Origin: Acanthopleura granulata
Lineage: Eukaryota; Mollusca; Polyplacophora; Chitonida; Chitonidae
DNA: 64,000 nucleotides
Direction: 5' to 3'
Assembly (NCBI GenBank): GCA_016165875.1
Contig: JABBOT010000023.1
Coordinates: 3,891,469-3,955,468, forward strand
The stretch's first letter is position 1, and the number at the start of each line of letters is the position of its first letter. The notes beneath the pieces were generated by a model. That model did not search any database. It saw nothing but the letters and a program-made list of their open reading frames with translations, and was not told the origin of the DNA. Below are positions 46,101 through 54,310 of the stretch, in pieces. The position numbers and the translations under genes are program-made.

Positions 46101-47455
46101 TTCTACACACCATTGACTTGTGATTGATCATCGTCCAGTCTTGTTATACTTTGGGTTATCATATAAACCAATGACTGACCAATATATATTGAATTGAAAC
46201 CTTCATATGTTGCAGCAAAAATGGGCGTCTCCAGAAGCGTGGGAAAATCAATCTGATTGGTCGTCTGCAGTTGTCGACAGAGAGAAGTCGAGAGGAGGAT
46301 AACGAGGGGATAATGCAGCTGAGAATACTCCGAGTTCAGGTACACTTAAAACAAGAAGGTTTATCACCTCAATTCCCCCCATCATAATGCTGGCCGCCAT
46401 GGTATAAGTGAAATATTCTTAAGTATGGCATAAAGCATTAAATCAAATGAATAATTAAATAGTTTTTGCGCTGTTCGTCTTCAACACAAAAGGGAGATAA
46501 GTCAAGACCAGCATGTTCATCCAGTCTTATTCTTGCACCATTGACTGGCCAAACTGTTCAGCTAAACTCAAACCAGTATGTCTGCAAGGCCTCATTCTAG
46601 ATTGACAAGCCAAACATTCTATACTGTTCAGGTAAACTCAAAACCAACAGGTTTACATAGCTTACTCCTTCGAGCTTTGACAAGGCAGACAGATAAAACT
46701 GTTTAAGTAAACTATAAACCAACAGTTCACAAAGTTTGATACTTGCAAACCACACTGAATGGTTCCGTTAACTGCTAAACTTAAACACACCAATGAATAG
46801 TGTTTATGTGCAAGTTATAAGTTGGCATTCTGTTTGCACCATGTACAGTTTTATATGGGGTTATCTGCCTTGATGTTTGAGCAACACCTAATATAAAATG
46901 TTCTTTACCTGGCGATAGTCAGTACCATGAAACTTGTGAAAACCGGACTTCAGATATATTGGAACCCTGTCAACACCAACAGTTTCATGCGGTCCACTTT
47001 CTTATCCATGTAAAACACATACAATTCAACCTCGACATACCTGAACACCGAATGTGTTTATTAATCCCATGCTAATCTGACATGAGAAAACTGATGTGCT
47101 GTGCATCTGCGCAAACACATGTCCAGGAGCCTCTCCTGTTGGCGGTAATCCAACCAACATAGGTAAACACTAATCCCAAGCAGTGACTTAAAGTCACTGA
47201 TCAGCGTCCTGCTGCACAGCGTTGAACATCAGTGCAATAAAATGCTGTTTCAATTTCCAGGAGGCCATTGTGAAGATCATGAAAATGAGGAAGAGGATTA
47301 CAAATGCCGCTCTGCAGACAGAACTCGTGGAAATTCTCAAAAATATGTTCTTGCCTTCAAAGAAACTGATCAAGGAGCAGATAGAGTGGCTCATTGAGCA
47401 TAAGTACATGCGCAGGGACGAGGAAAATATCAACATGTTTATTTATATGGCATAA
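31135..47455 (+). CDS. CUL5: Cullin-5, E3 ubiquitin ligase scaffold (18 exons, 780 aa)
   Basis: All 18 exons join in frame to 2343 nt, giving 780 aa, the same length as human CUL5. CUL5 is the scaffold of CRL5 ligases: the N-terminal cullin repeats bind Elongin B/C with SOCS-box receptors, and the C-terminus binds RBX2 and receives NEDD8. Seen: DNA-encoded N-terminal repeat region (about residues 1-370, for example LLKAYIAEWSKFFTQCD, NYMRYADAKLKEEE), the cullin homology region (VQNKDVFMRYHKAHLTRRLI, WHHLMSNGI, DLEVTTFQMAVLFAWNQRP) and the winged-helix end with the neddylation motif IVKIMKMRK (Lys724). The protein ends HKYMRRDE...FIYMA, as is usual. Introns 11 and 15 have duplicated 3' splice sites. 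Identity is certain; only exact acceptor choice at exons 2 and 11 has small alternatives. Confidence 0.98.
31797..31815. repeat. (GA)n microsatellite
   Basis: A short run of alternating G and A in CUL5 intron 1. Confidence 0.9.
31937..32043 (+). CDS. CUL5: CUL5 exon 2
   Basis: Residues 8-43: QPEFEGKWPSMKITVLKLLR and on to EWQDLFW. Acceptor 'ttgtttttcag', donor 'gtaaaa'. The Trp codon is split across the intron. Confidence 0.95.
32044..33591 (+). other. CUL5 intron 2
   Basis: 1548 bp, AT-rich. A stretch near 33389-33540 has a 'ccttagtggctcaggac' SINE-head-like start but no clear body. No exon seen. Confidence 0.7.
33592..33691 (+). CDS. CUL5: CUL5 exon 3
   Basis: Residues 43-76: AVHSVCLWDDKGPQKVYQAL then QDDILDFIKQAQA. 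It uses an AAG acceptor ('gtgtttaag'), less common than CAG; the frame and homology require it. Confidence 0.95.
33750..33902 (+). mobile_element. SINE 3' part (family 1)
   Basis: 5'-truncated copy: 'gtgggaaggtctgccagcaa', 'cctcccaccataatgctggc', 'agtattcttgagtacagtgt' and an 'aataaagaaataaataaa' tail. Confidence 0.85.
34165..34380. mobile_element. MITE-like element, copy 1 (pairs with 51428-51642)
   Basis: Terminal inverted repeats: 'tttcaaccttttcaaccac' at the left and 'gattgaaaaggttgaagatt' at the right. The interior matches the copy at 51428-51642 ('ggtgtggagaaa', 'agttttatgaagct', 'caaa[tc]a[gt]atcatttta'). About 215 bp, no coding capacity. Confidence 0.75.
34402..34460 (+). repeat. Repeat end fragment
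   Basis: 'caatatggctgagatattgc' followed by 'tgatgtggcgctaagccata' and 'atcattcattca', a block that looks like the 3' end of an abundant repeat family. Only this fragment is seen. Confidence 0.4.
34530..34599 (+). mobile_element. SINE 3' end fragment (family 1)
   Basis: 'ggcgtataagggaaatattc', 'ttgagtacagcgttaaactc' and 'caatcaaataaataa': the last 70 bp of the family. Confidence 0.8.
34705..34902 (+). mobile_element. SINE copy (family 1), internally deleted
   Basis: tRNA-like 'cagttggttagcgcgctagt', B box 'gagttcaagtccagctcgtg', 'tctgccagcaacctgcggat', then a jump to 'ataaaacactaatgaaataa'. The block before the tail is deleted. Confidence 0.85.
34949..35131 (+). CDS. CUL5: CUL5 exon 4
   Basis: Residues 77-137, phase 0 at both ends: RVLQHQEDSALLKAYIAEWS, KFFTQCDYLPKPFGQLETSL and on to GEDSIVRK. 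Acceptor 'actttctttcag', donor 'gtcagt'. Confidence 0.97.
35350..35588 (+). mobile_element. SINE copy (family 1)
   Basis: 'ggttagcgcaccagtgtggc', B box 'gagttcaagaccagctcatg', 'atgaaatattcttgagtacg' and the tail 'caccaatcaaataaataaat'. Nearly full length, in CUL5 intron 4. Confidence 0.9.
35676..35817 (+). CDS. CUL5: CUL5 exon 5
   Basis: Residues 138-185: LMLDSWNQSIFSNIKQRLQD, SAMKLAHAERNGEAFDAQLV and IGVRESY. Acceptor 'ccttattcag', donor 'g|gtaaat'. Confidence 0.97.
36228..36454 (+). CDS. CUL5: CUL5 exon 6
   Basis: Residues 185-260: NLSSDIDDKLKIYRENFEHA, then GVQNYMRYADAKLKEEEIRA and MRYLETGYGCNSVAA. Acceptor 'ttctttgcag', donor 'gtgagt'. Confidence 0.97.
36455..37024 (+). other. CUL5 intron 6
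   Basis: 570 bp; no element recognised. Confidence 0.7.
37025..37118 (+). CDS. CUL5: CUL5 exon 7
   Basis: Residues 261-292: LTECCVNVLVTAFKETILHE, CATMIKNNETE. Acceptor 'tgtttgacag', donor 'gtaagt'. Confidence 0.97.
37487..37757 (+). mobile_element. SINE, best full-length copy (family 1)
   Basis: tRNA-like head with an A-box match 'tggctcagtcgg' in 'cctccgtggctcagtcggtt' + 'agcgcgc', and a B-box-like 'gagttcaagaccagctcatg'. Body words: 'ccgtacgtgggaaggtctgc', 'cagcaacctgcggatggtgg', 'ataatgctggc' and 'gtgaaatattcttgagtaca'. It ends in (AAATA)n. About 270 bp, no open frame of note; propagation would need LINE machinery. It serves as the reference for the other copies listed here. Confidence 0.93.
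38314..38444 (+). CDS. CUL5: CUL5 exon 8
   Basis: Residues 292-335: LQLMFSLMDRVPDGITPMLH, DLEAHIVSQGLADMIAAAES, ITQ. Acceptor 'tatatttcag', donor 'gtgagt'. Confidence 0.97.
38445..39092 (+). other. CUL5 intron 8
   Basis: 648 bp; no element recognised. Confidence 0.7.
39093..39200 (+). CDS. CUL5: CUL5 exon 9
   Basis: Residues 336-371, 36 codons in phase 0: DSEKYVEQLLELFNRFSALV, REAFSDDPRFLTSRDK. Confidence 0.97.
39201..39806 (+). other. CUL5 intron 9
   Basis: 606 bp. 39320-39400 may be a very decayed SINE ('gttaaaccaccag'); too weak to call. Confidence 0.6.
39807..39871 (+). CDS. CUL5: CUL5 exon 10
   Basis: Residues 372-393: AYKSVVNDTSVFKLEIPIKN K. The acceptor is preceded by a run of T, donor 'gtaagt'. 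Confidence 0.96.
40191..40326 (+). CDS. CUL5: CUL5 exon 11
   Basis: Residues 393-438: SVGGKTQPESKCPELLANFC, DMLLRKTPLSKKLTSEEVER, KLRDV. Two acceptors 6 nt apart ('ctctcag' and 'tttcag') are both in frame; the upstream one would add two residues. Confidence 0.95.
40327..40819 (+). other. CUL5 intron 11 with duplicated 3' splice-site segments
   Basis: 493 bp. The last 180 bp contain about 60-bp units, each ending in a pyrimidine-rich acceptor ('cttgcttcag' at 40700, 'tttgtttcag' at 40759, real 'cttgtttcag' at 40819). Each is followed by sequence similar to the start of exon 12 ('ttgaag..acaggagcc'). Confidence 0.65.
40820..40951 (+). CDS. CUL5: CUL5 exon 12
   Basis: Residues 439-482, phase 0: LLVLKYVQNKDVFMRYHKAH, LTRRLILDTSADNEKEENMV, EWLR. 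This is the most conserved cullin block. Confidence 0.98.
41229..41561. repeat. 37-bp tandem repeat, 9 copies
   Basis: Unit 'gtgaactgttccactctcac' + 'tgctcacaaggccatat', starting at 41229 and every 37 bp to 41525. Variants are a few point changes (ata/agg, actc/acac/actt). It lies in CUL5 intron 12. Confidence 0.97.
41630..41806 (+). mobile_element. SINE copy, strongly decayed (family 1)
   Basis: 'gagcaacctgccaaaggttg', 'gtggtttacc', 'cacctatataactggccacc' and 'tgtacatgaaaatttcttca' follow the family order; the tail is reduced. Confidence 0.5.
42251..42430 (-). mobile_element. SINE copy (family 1), lacks tRNA head
   Basis: 'ttatttatttcattggtgtt', 'actgtactcaagaatcattt', 'tacgatggcggcccgcattg', 'caggttgctggcaaactttc' and 'ggccggagggaaaaccacct': inverted copy in CUL5 intron 12. 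Confidence 0.85.
42496..42619 (+). CDS. CUL5: CUL5 exon 13
   Basis: Residues 483-524: EVGMPADYVNKLARMFQDTK, VSDDLNVEFKDAHRNNNEGL, A. Acceptor 'ttttcttacag', donor 'gtgaga'. Confidence 0.97.
42620..43348 (+). other. CUL5 intron 13
   Basis: 729 bp. Contains two similar segments ('aacaaggaattttactctt' at 42818 and 43020, each followed by 'atgtacagctcat'), which indicates an old local duplication of about 200 bp. Confidence 0.6.
43349..43521 (+). CDS. CUL5: CUL5 exon 14
   Basis: Residues 524-581: SINIKILNAGAWARTSDRVS, VSLPMELEDYIPQVEEFYKL, KHSGRKLQWHHLMSNGI. Donor 'gtacgt'. Confidence 0.97.
43522..44136 (+). other. CUL5 intron 14
   Basis: 615 bp. Its last 150 bp (about 43960-44108) is a decayed plus-strand SINE: 'gacatgccaaatggtggtgg', 'catataagtgaaaaatgttt', then an (AAATA)n tail that runs almost to the acceptor. 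Confidence 0.65.
43960..44108 (+). mobile_element. SINE copy, decayed (family 1)
   Basis: Family order is kept ('gtttaccggagctccccg', 'ataaaactgac', 'tttgagcatggtgttacact') and the tail is 'attaaataaataaataaata'. It ends 28 bp before CUL5 exon 15. Confidence 0.65.
44137..44298 (+). CDS. CUL5: CUL5 exon 15
   Basis: Residues 582-635, 54 codons in phase 0: ITFCNDVGKFDLEVTTFQMA, VLFAWNQRPKDRISYESLRL, ATELPDAELRRTLW. Donor 'gtaggc'. Confidence 0.97.
44607..45595 (+). repeat. 48-bp tandem array copying the exon 16 splice junction (~21 units)
   Basis: Each unit is 24 nt of the intron 3' end (pattern 'tctgcctcttctgtcttgtt' + 'acag') plus the first 24 nt of exon 16 ('tcattagtgtgtttccctaa' + 'gatc'). 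AG dinucleotides end at 44617, 44669, 44715, 44763, 44809, 44857, 44905, 44953, 45001, 45049, 45097, 45145, 45193, 45241, 45287, 45335, 45381, 45427, 45475, 45523 and 45571, the last being the real acceptor. Most steps are exactly 48 bp; a few are 46 and the first is 52. A 144-bp trimer is repeated from about 44831 to 45241. The 143-aa open frame at 44816-45247 is a by-product of the multiple-of-three period. Confidence 0.95.
45572..45690 (+). CDS. CUL5: CUL5 exon 16
   Basis: Residues 636-675: SLVCFPKIKRQVLCCGPDCK, SPKEFTDSTQFWANQEFAL. The start matches the human SLVAFPKLKRQVL block. Acceptor 'tcttgttacag', which 20 upstream copies imitate. Donor 'gtaagt'. Confidence 0.96.
45885..46093 (+). 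mobile_element. SINE copy, decayed (family 1)
   Basis: Head 'ggccgtggcttgctcattgg', B-box-like 'gaggttacaagttcaaatcc', tail 'agtaaagtaaataaatcaa'. The body is strongly diverged. Confidence 0.5.
46216..46339 (+). CDS. CUL5: CUL5 exon 17
   Basis: Residues 675-716: KNGRLQKRGKINLIGRLQLS, TERSREEDNEGIMQLRILRV, Q. Acceptor 'atatgttgcag', donor 'gtacac'. Confidence 0.97.
46362..46462 (+). mobile_element. SINE 3' part (family 1)
   Basis: 'ccatcataatgctggccgcc', 'atggtataagtgaaatattc' and 'ttaagtatggcataaagcat', with an AT-rich tail. Confidence 0.8.
46928..47200. repeat. Dispersed repeat, copy 2 (pairs with 29290-29605)
   Basis: Same ordered words as copy 1 in the VBP1 intron. It ends about 60 bp before CUL5 exon 18. 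Confidence 0.75.
47261..47455 (+). CDS. CUL5: CUL5 exon 18 (neddylation domain and stop)
   Basis: Residues 717-780: EAIVKIMKMRKRITNAALQT, ELVEILKNMFLPSKKLIKEQ, IEWLIEHKYMRRDEENINMF, IYMA, TAA. Lys724 in the IMKMRK motif is the expected NEDD8 acceptor. Confidence 0.98.
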   Translation, partial: EAIVKIMKMRKRITNAALQTELVEILKNMFLPSKKLIKEQIEWLIEHKYMRRDEENINMFIYMA

Positions 47456-49440
47456 GTTTATCAGGTGGGCGGGGTGGGGGAAAATGGGGGATGTGATCTA
47501 CTGGAGAAGGCAACCTCCTAACCATCACTAGTTATACCAAGCAGTTTGCATTTACCAGGTCTTCTCAAACACCGGCATAAATGCTTTGGAGCATCAAATT
47601 ATTAGAAATTCCTCAAAAAAAGCTAAACTTGTTCACCGTATAGCAGGCAGCTTTTAAAATATTGTACTCCGAAAATTTACAAGCATGCCTCTGAGCTGAA
47701 TTTTCAGTATCTGTTACAATCAAACTGACAATATCAGATCATAGGTTATTCATCTGCTTTGTACTGGCGAATGTTATTTTATGTGCTGTTTTACAAGTGA
47801 CTGTACAAAGGACTGGTCATTGAATGTAGTTAAAACAAATTGACGAAGGCTGCTTCTCTGTTTACCCAGAAGATAACAGAAGATTTTTTTTTGTTAAACT
47901 CTGTATTAAAAGTATCACGAAACAATACTCTTCCTTGGTGGATTCTAGAAGTATGTATATCTGCTTCCAGTTTTGTTGAATTACTTGAAACAACACACGT
48001 GAAAGCTGATAACTTATCTCTAAGCATTTAAATATTACTTTGCAGAATCGGCCTCAGTGTTATTTTCATCAACTCAATGTGTCACGTTCAAATCGCCTTA
48101 AAATGAAGAGTCGAATGATACATGTAGTGTTCAAGGTGAGGTGCAGGGCTAGGTTGACAGTTCAGTGATTGACTTACTCTGAAGAATGGATGATTGCTAT
48201 CTAAGTGTTTGATTACTACATGCATGTATGATGGATATCGTTGCATTCAGTTATTATGAGACACCTAATGCCTGTGCTCCTCTGAGTGTGGTGGAGCAAC
48301 ATACTACTCTAACTGTTGTTTGTTAAATGATTCAGTCATGTGACAAAAGACGATTCTTATTACAAATACATGCATATTGGCCAAGAAGAGTAAAGATGTC
48401 CCAAAAATTAGAAGTACCCTAATGTTTCTAGTTATGGGGACATCTGGTCTGCCCTTTTTCCCTAGTATACAGGTAACAGAAATACACATGACATGACAAG
48501 TCCATCTAATGAATAGTCTAATTTTTTGCACAAATAAAAAAATAGACAAGAAACGTTAAGTTTTTGCTTTAAGCAGAACTAATATCCATTCCCAATTGTA
48601 TTGTGGTATTTTTCACCAGCCTGTATTTGGTCTTTGCTGTAGGAGTCTGACAATGTACCAGTTTTCATGTACTAGGTTCCTCATGAATATTCATATATCA
48701 AAGTTGACCACTGGTGTGGCATTACCACAAATGGCTGCAGTGTGAGGTGAACGATGAAGCAGTTCAGGTGTAGACTATGTTAATTATTCCACGAATCTTG
48801 TTTGTAACAGCTACTCACTCCACAATCTTTCATACAACCTCATGTAGCTTATGAATTATTTCTTATTTCAGTAATGAAAAAAAATTATTTATTGTAAAAA
48901 AAATTTTGAAATAAGAAGAGGCATAGTTTGGTATGTGTTCATTAAAATAATATCAAGCCAGCAAATATTTAGTTTTGGAGACATTTTGAATGAATATTCT
49001 TTCTTTGACATAAGAGAAGTGCAATGTGTTAAAAACAGTGAAGAGGGTAAAACTAGGTGTCATACGTTGTATAAAACTGAAAATAATGTTTTAATCTGTT
49101 CACTGTGGAACAGAGAAGGGCATTTTTTATTTTTTTGGTTTCCAAATGTGTCACTGTAATGATTTTAAGCTTTATACTTTTTCAGTTTGAAGTTGTTTTC
49201 TTTATTTTAACAAAATTATGGCCATTTTGGTCTGCATTAGATTGGCACAAATTTTTTTCTGGCAACAACTAGGGGACGTATTGCAGGGCAATACTCATGA
49301 AGTACCTGATTTGACAAGCCATGTTGGGCCTAGTTCGTTTCATCTCTAAGACTGCAATATTATCCAGTCCTAAGGATGAAGGTTATAGATATGTAATACT
49401 ATGCATTTATCGGCCCAGTAAATAAAACCTTGTGAAGTTT
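47456..49440 (+). other. Probable CUL5 3' UTR
   Basis: AT-rich sequence after the CUL5 stop with no recognised element. An AATAAA at 49421-49426, followed by a GT-rich stretch ('ccttgtgaagtttttcg'), is the first good polyadenylation signal I see. That would make a 3' UTR of about 2 kb. Earlier cleavage is possible. Confidence 0.4.
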
Positions 49441-49679
49441 TTCGTTTCCTAGTCCACACTACATGTATTTAATGTATTAAAACAGAAAGAATTGTAAACT
49501 GGAATTCTGGTAAAAACCAAAGCAGGTCTTCGTATCCAGATTTGCCAAACTGATAACAGATTGTGAAATTCGGTGTTTATATACTCAGATTTGTAGTACA
49601 TTTGTAGTTAGACTGCAGCACTCGTCTTCATGCTAGCCAGCATTGAACCGTGCAGGGATTAAATCTGATTAATCCTGGA

Positions 49680-49826
49680 CTAAGCCCCTGTGATGTCTGT
49701 ACCCAGGGAGACTGTCACGGTATGCCCATCCTTGCATTGCAGAGATTTCTCAAAAATAAGAAAGTTATCAAGAAAATATGTACCCCATTCACTGTACAGT
49801 GGTGACTCGGGGTCCAAGCTGTTTTC
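49680..49826 (-). CDS. Probable terminal exon of an unidentified minus-strand gene
   Basis: Minus-strand acceptor 'gtgacttattacag', then 48 codons open in phase 0 to TAG. The peptide starts ENSLDPESPLYSEWGTYFL and continues DNFLIFEKSLQCKDGHTVT, ending GTDITGA. The composition is protein-like, with an amphipathic aromatic segment. I do not recognise the family. It may belong with the minus-strand segments at 53783-53873, 55254-55390 and 58878-58982, but phases between them could not be proven. Confidence 0.4.
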   Translation of the reverse strand, partial: ENSLDPESPLYSEWGTYFLDNFLIFEKSLQCKDGHTVTVSLGTDITGA

Positions 49827-51427
49827 CTGTAATAAGTCACAAATCTGTCTTCAGACATTAGTCGCACTACGTCATAACTGCAAATCCATTTACAGCACCG
49901 AACTTGTCACTTACATTAGGCATTTTTACTTTTTTTTTATAGCACTAAGTTAGCACTTTGTCTACAAATCAACATCACAAAGGCAGAAATGAACTAAAGA
50001 CTAAAAGACTATTCAGCTTGGACCCACGTAACTTAAGACAAGAAAGATTCCCTACTGTGTGGGAATAGTCTGAAAAAGGCAATTATAGAATTGCAGCATG
50101 ATCTGTTGACAGCTGAAATGAGTTGCAAGTATTGCAAGGAATTTTCCTTGTTACCAGCTCTCAATGTAAGCTCTTCTCCCTCTTTATTACATGTACAGCA
50201 TAGTTGATATTGGCCTCTGCTAACTGAGAATACATCCTGGTTGCTGCAGAATTACAGCAGAAACCCAAAAGCAGGGACTCATATGATATACATGCAGTTG
50301 TTTTCCCAATTCAATTGTCAGGGGTTTAATAATTAATGCTAAATCATATCCTTACTCAGTAACACAGACAGAAATTTCTTGGTGTCTAAGTTTTAATTGT
50401 ATGGTAAGATTTACATGTAGCTTAGGTGTAATACTGTAGGAAAACCCTAGATTTTTCCAAAGTCTTACAATTTTACCACCACAAACAAAAGTAATGTTGA
50501 TTTCAATTGATGGTGCTGACTTCATGAACTACACAGAAATTTCACATCTAACTCCGAACACCTACAGGTAAAAATCATGATTCAAAGTTCACGTGAATAT
50601 AGTCATTAAATTCCAAATTTGTGTATAGAAATACTTGCATAGTCACATTTGGGTGGGTGAGTTGTATGGGACAGGTTTTGTTTAATTTTTACAGTTTCGC
50701 TTTACAAACAAAAGAAATGCATCACATGTAGCTCCATAGATGTTTCATGGTTTTGATTTGCTCACCATGCTGTTGAGCCACGGTAATGAATTGATGTAAA
50801 GTAGGGAATATCCCATGTAACTGGAATGAAATCGAGGCATGTGGCTTGTACATGCATGTTGTGGATATTGTAGATTTGACATTGATGTTCCTTGTGTATA
50901 AAGTTTGTTCATACATAAAAATAACAATGAAGTGTATATATGTGTGGTGTAGATGTGAAATTACAAGACTGTACGCCAAACAAACTGAATGAATATCAAC
51001 TGAATAAATAACTTATTTTGTACTAATGACAATAAGCGTTGTCTTAGACTCTGTATATCTAACATGGGGTGTCACTCATGTCCTGTCATTTATGTATTAT
51101 TGTCAATAGACGAAGTTGGCTTCTCTTGGCTTAAACAGATCATGTGACCAAGAAATTCTCATTCAGTGTATGTTATGGGATTTACGTAAAGCCAATCCTT
51201 TACCAAACTCAGCTGAAATCAGTGTAGCCTAGATCCTCAACAAACTTGACCAGTAAACTTTATATAAAAGCCAAGATATGTTGTTTGCATATATACAATT
51301 GTAACATACGACTTTCACAATAATCATGGAATAACCCTTCAAAATCAAAGGACGCTATAACATGCACTGGGCCTCTTGCCAAATCTGTTGAGGATTTGTG
51401 GTATGCCCCGTGGAGCAAAAGTAACAT
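49827..51427. other. Non-coding sequence
   Basis: No exon or repeat recognised. If the minus-strand exons on either side belong to one gene, this is intronic. Confidence 0.5.
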
Positions 51428-51642
51428 ACCTTAATTCTTCAACCTTTTCAACCACCCCTGCAACCAATATTTTGAAACATTCTGACAGAATTATGGGGTG
51501 TAGAGAAAAAATTTGCAGTTTTATGAAGCTCTCATCTTTAGTCACTCAAACAGATCATTTTAGCATTATTCTCATAATCATTGTGTGCATAAATTTCACA
51601 GAAAGAGTTGTTTTAGTGGTTGAAAAGGCTGAAGATTTACAG
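51428..51642. mobile_element. MITE-like element, copy 2 (pairs with 34165-34380)
   Basis: Terminal inverted repeats 'tcttcaaccttttcaaccac' and 'gtggttgaaaaggctgaaga' are almost perfect here, better than in copy 1. The interior is colinear with copy 1. Confidence 0.8.
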
Positions 51643-51659
51643 AAATGGCCAATTTTACT

Positions 51660-51815
51660 GGAAGAAGACTTGGTCTGCCATGGTGGGTTCCCCCCCCCCC
51701 CCCATGCTCTGTCAAGTTTCCTCCCACCATAATGCTGGATGCCATTGTATAAGTGAGATATTCTTGAGTATGGCATATAACACTAAATAAATATAACACC
51801 AAATAAATAAATGAA
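51660..51815 (+). mobile_element. SINE 3' part (family 1) with poly-C tract
   Basis: 'ttcccccccccccccc' followed by 'tcctcccaccataatgctgg', 'agatattcttgagtatggca' and an AAATA-type tail. Confidence 0.8.
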
Positions 51816-52184
51816 ACAAGACTGACAAGCATGTTTGTTTCCTTGGAAACCAGTCACATTCATATCACCCCTTGATGCTCACAAACTTCCTTTACCAAAG
51901 CTGTACATACAACCGTAGATGTACTGAGAAGAGCTGTGCCACGATAGCACTAATACACATGTATGGAGCCAGCATACCATTATCTAACACCACTGAGACA
52001 AGTACTGGTTGTTGTGCACCAGGCTTAGGAGGAGTATCATGGCCTTCTGTGTCTCCATGATCTTCAGAGCAGTACAGAAGGACTCGCTCAAGCCAGAGCC
52101 TTAAATGATAGATAGCATTAGCAGCTACACGTTTCCTCTTCTTAGACTGAGGGACACCGTGCTCGAGAATGTTTCATTCTTACA

Positions 52185-52400
52185 ATGTTTATTTATTTAT
52201 TTATTTGATTGGTGTTTTACGCCATACTCAAGAATATTTCACCTATACCATGGTGGGAGAAAACCCAGGCAGAGCCAGGTGAACACTCGTGTTTACTCGC
52301 CAGTTTTATGGGTGAAGGAAAGGAGTGTCAAGCGCTGACCTCTGGCCGGTTACTGGCAAAGCTTGAAGCTGGGTTTGAACCTACACCTCTGAGGGCTAAA
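52185..52400 (-). mobile_element. SINE copy (family 1), diverged
   Basis: 'tttatttatttgattggtgt', 'acgccatactcaagaatatt', 'accatggtgggagaaaaccc' and, at the right, 'gggtttgaacctacacc' (inverted B box). The middle differs from the family, so this may be a chimera or subfamily. Confidence 0.75.
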
Positions 52401-52922
52401 CGATTGAAGGAAAGGTGCCATATTACATAACACAGACATCTACATTCACAGAATAAGGCAGTGATCAGCTCCATAATCACAGGCCTCTAAATAAGGACTA
52501 AAATTTAACCTCAGATAATCAGATGATTAGGTGGTGGCTTTCGGGGATCCGAAAACTTTAAAACTTTGTACGGATGTGTTTTCTCTATGAATATACCGGT
52601 GCACTACCGGTTAGAGGAATTTCTCCATACAAAATTTTATGAAATTGGTGTCAGGAATCAGCAATGTGTTTTTCACTTTGTTCAGTATGTTATCCTCCTT
52701 TATGGAACCAAAATACTCTGGTTCAAGGTATGGAACACCAATCAAACAAATAAAACCTAACGTCTTTGTAACACTGATCTAGTTGTCACTAAGTTTGTGT
52801 ACTGGTATTCTGCCAGATGTTTCATCTGCTATGGAGGTGACTGCTCAAACATTCAACACCTAGACAAGCCAGTCCAAAGTTGTGCAGAAAAAAAAACACC
52901 ATTCTCTGTTGTTACAATGCAG

Positions 52923-53073
52923 TTCTTTGAAGCATGCTCTCTTTGTTTTACGAGCTAAACTATTCAGGAACAATGAGGAAAGAAACAAAAGACTGAGCCT
53001 CTTGAGCCGACTTGCAAGCAGGAACACACAACTGACCCAGTTCATCCCACAACTCCCACTACTAAAATCATAG
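52923..53073 (+). other. Possible plus-strand terminal exon, unidentified
   Basis: Acceptor 'gttgttacaatgcag', then an open segment to TAG containing RAKLFRNNEERNKRLSLLSR followed by LASRNTQLTQFIPQL. Basic and helical-looking, no known family, no upstream partner found. Confidence 0.2.
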
Positions 53074-53104
53074 AGGAAATTGGTGTTTCTGATCTGACTG
53101 CCAT

Positions 53105-53372
53105 CAAAATATATATTTACTTGATTCGTGTTTTACACAGTACTCAAGAATATTTCACTTACACAACAGTGGCCAGCACTGTGATGGGAGGAAACCGGGC
53201 AAAGCCCAGGATAAACCCACGGTCATCCACAGGTTGCTGGCAGACCTTCCCATCTACAGCCGGACAGGAGGCCAGCATGAGCTGGACTTAAACTCAATAA
53301 TGTGGTTGCTTTGAGAGGCACCTGGTCATTACACCGCGCTGCCGTTCTACGCCCTTGGCCACACAGGCCCCT
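53105..53372 (-). mobile_element. SINE copy (family 1), nearly full length
   Basis: 'cagtactcaagaatatttca', 'gggaggaaaccgggcaaagc', 'aggttgctggcagaccttcc', 'aggccagcatgagctggact', 'taaactca' and 'cttggccacacaggcccc' (inverted head), with a poly-C run at the right edge. Confidence 0.88.
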
Positions 53373-53559
53373 CCCCCCCCCCCATCAAAGAACAAATGAA
53401 CTTCCCACACAAGTGAAGTTAGAGAGATGTAGTTTTTACTAAAACCAATGTACAGAGAAAACAATGCAATAAAACACCTTGAACGGCAGCCTCTGTTTCA
53501 GCTTCATGAGTTATTTTAAAATGACAACAATATGAGATCTAAATGAGATGTGCATGATT

Positions 53560-53752
53560 ATGATACAAACAAATGATACTATATTACACACAGATGATAC
53601 AAAGTGATACAAACAAATGGTACTGTAATACACACAGATGACACACAGTAATACAAACAAGTGATACTGTGATACACAAAGATGATACACGGTGATACAA
53701 ACATGTGATACTGTGATACACACAGATGACACACATTGATACAAATGATACA
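53560..53752. repeat. 44-bp tandem repeat, 4 full units plus partials
   Basis: Unit 'tgatactgtgatacacacag' + 'atgacacacagtgatacaaa' + 'caag', starting at 53574, 53618, 53662 and 53706. Internally built from shorter 'gatac(aca)' words. Confidence 0.92.
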
Positions 53753-53782
53753 GCAGAACCACTCTGAGATTATCAGTTCATT

Positions 53783-53873
53783 TATCCCCCAGTCTTCATA
53801 ACTGCCCTCGGGGAGATATCTTCTGATGATGATAGCAATTTTTGTGCCCTGAAATGAAAATGTTTTCTTCACA
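53783..53873 (-). CDS. Probable internal exon of an unidentified minus-strand gene
   Basis: Minus-strand acceptor 'ttttcatttcag', then an open frame [20 protein letters not shown] followed by [10 protein letters not shown]. It looks like a beta-strand plus acidic turn of a folded domain. No clear donor: the frame runs into the 44-bp array. Family not recognised. Confidence 0.35.
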
Positions 53874-54149
53874 ATTCATTTTCTCTTAATATAATTTAAA
53901 AGAGATTTGCACAAAATCAAACAATAAAAATTCTTGTCCATGTACCTGTCCTATCACTTGGAAAAATAGTTCTTGTTGACGAGTGTGATTTCCTCCAACA
54001 TGAACCATATCCAAAACATTTCAGTTGTACGACCTGGGGTCAATTCCACGAGGCTATAATTTGTGACTCCAGTGACAATTAGAATCATGATATTACAGCT
54101 TATTTTTGGGTGACAGAAAATAAAATGTTGACCACCTCATGAATGACAC

Positions 54150-54310
54150 CTTAAAGTAAATGTATCAATATTCAAATTCCACAACAAAAATCTAAACACT
54201 GGGATAAGGTTTTGATTTTTTGATTTAAAAGTACATGTGTCAAAATTTCGAATTCCACAACAAAAATCTAAACAAGAGGGATAAGGTTTTGATTTTTCTG
54301 TCAAAACTGA
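54150..54310. repeat. Local duplication (about 98-bp spacing)
   Basis: 'attccacaacaaaaatctaaac' type segments at 54175 and 54252 are each followed by 'gggataaggttttgattttt'. This is a two-copy imperfect tandem repeat. Confidence 0.75.
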
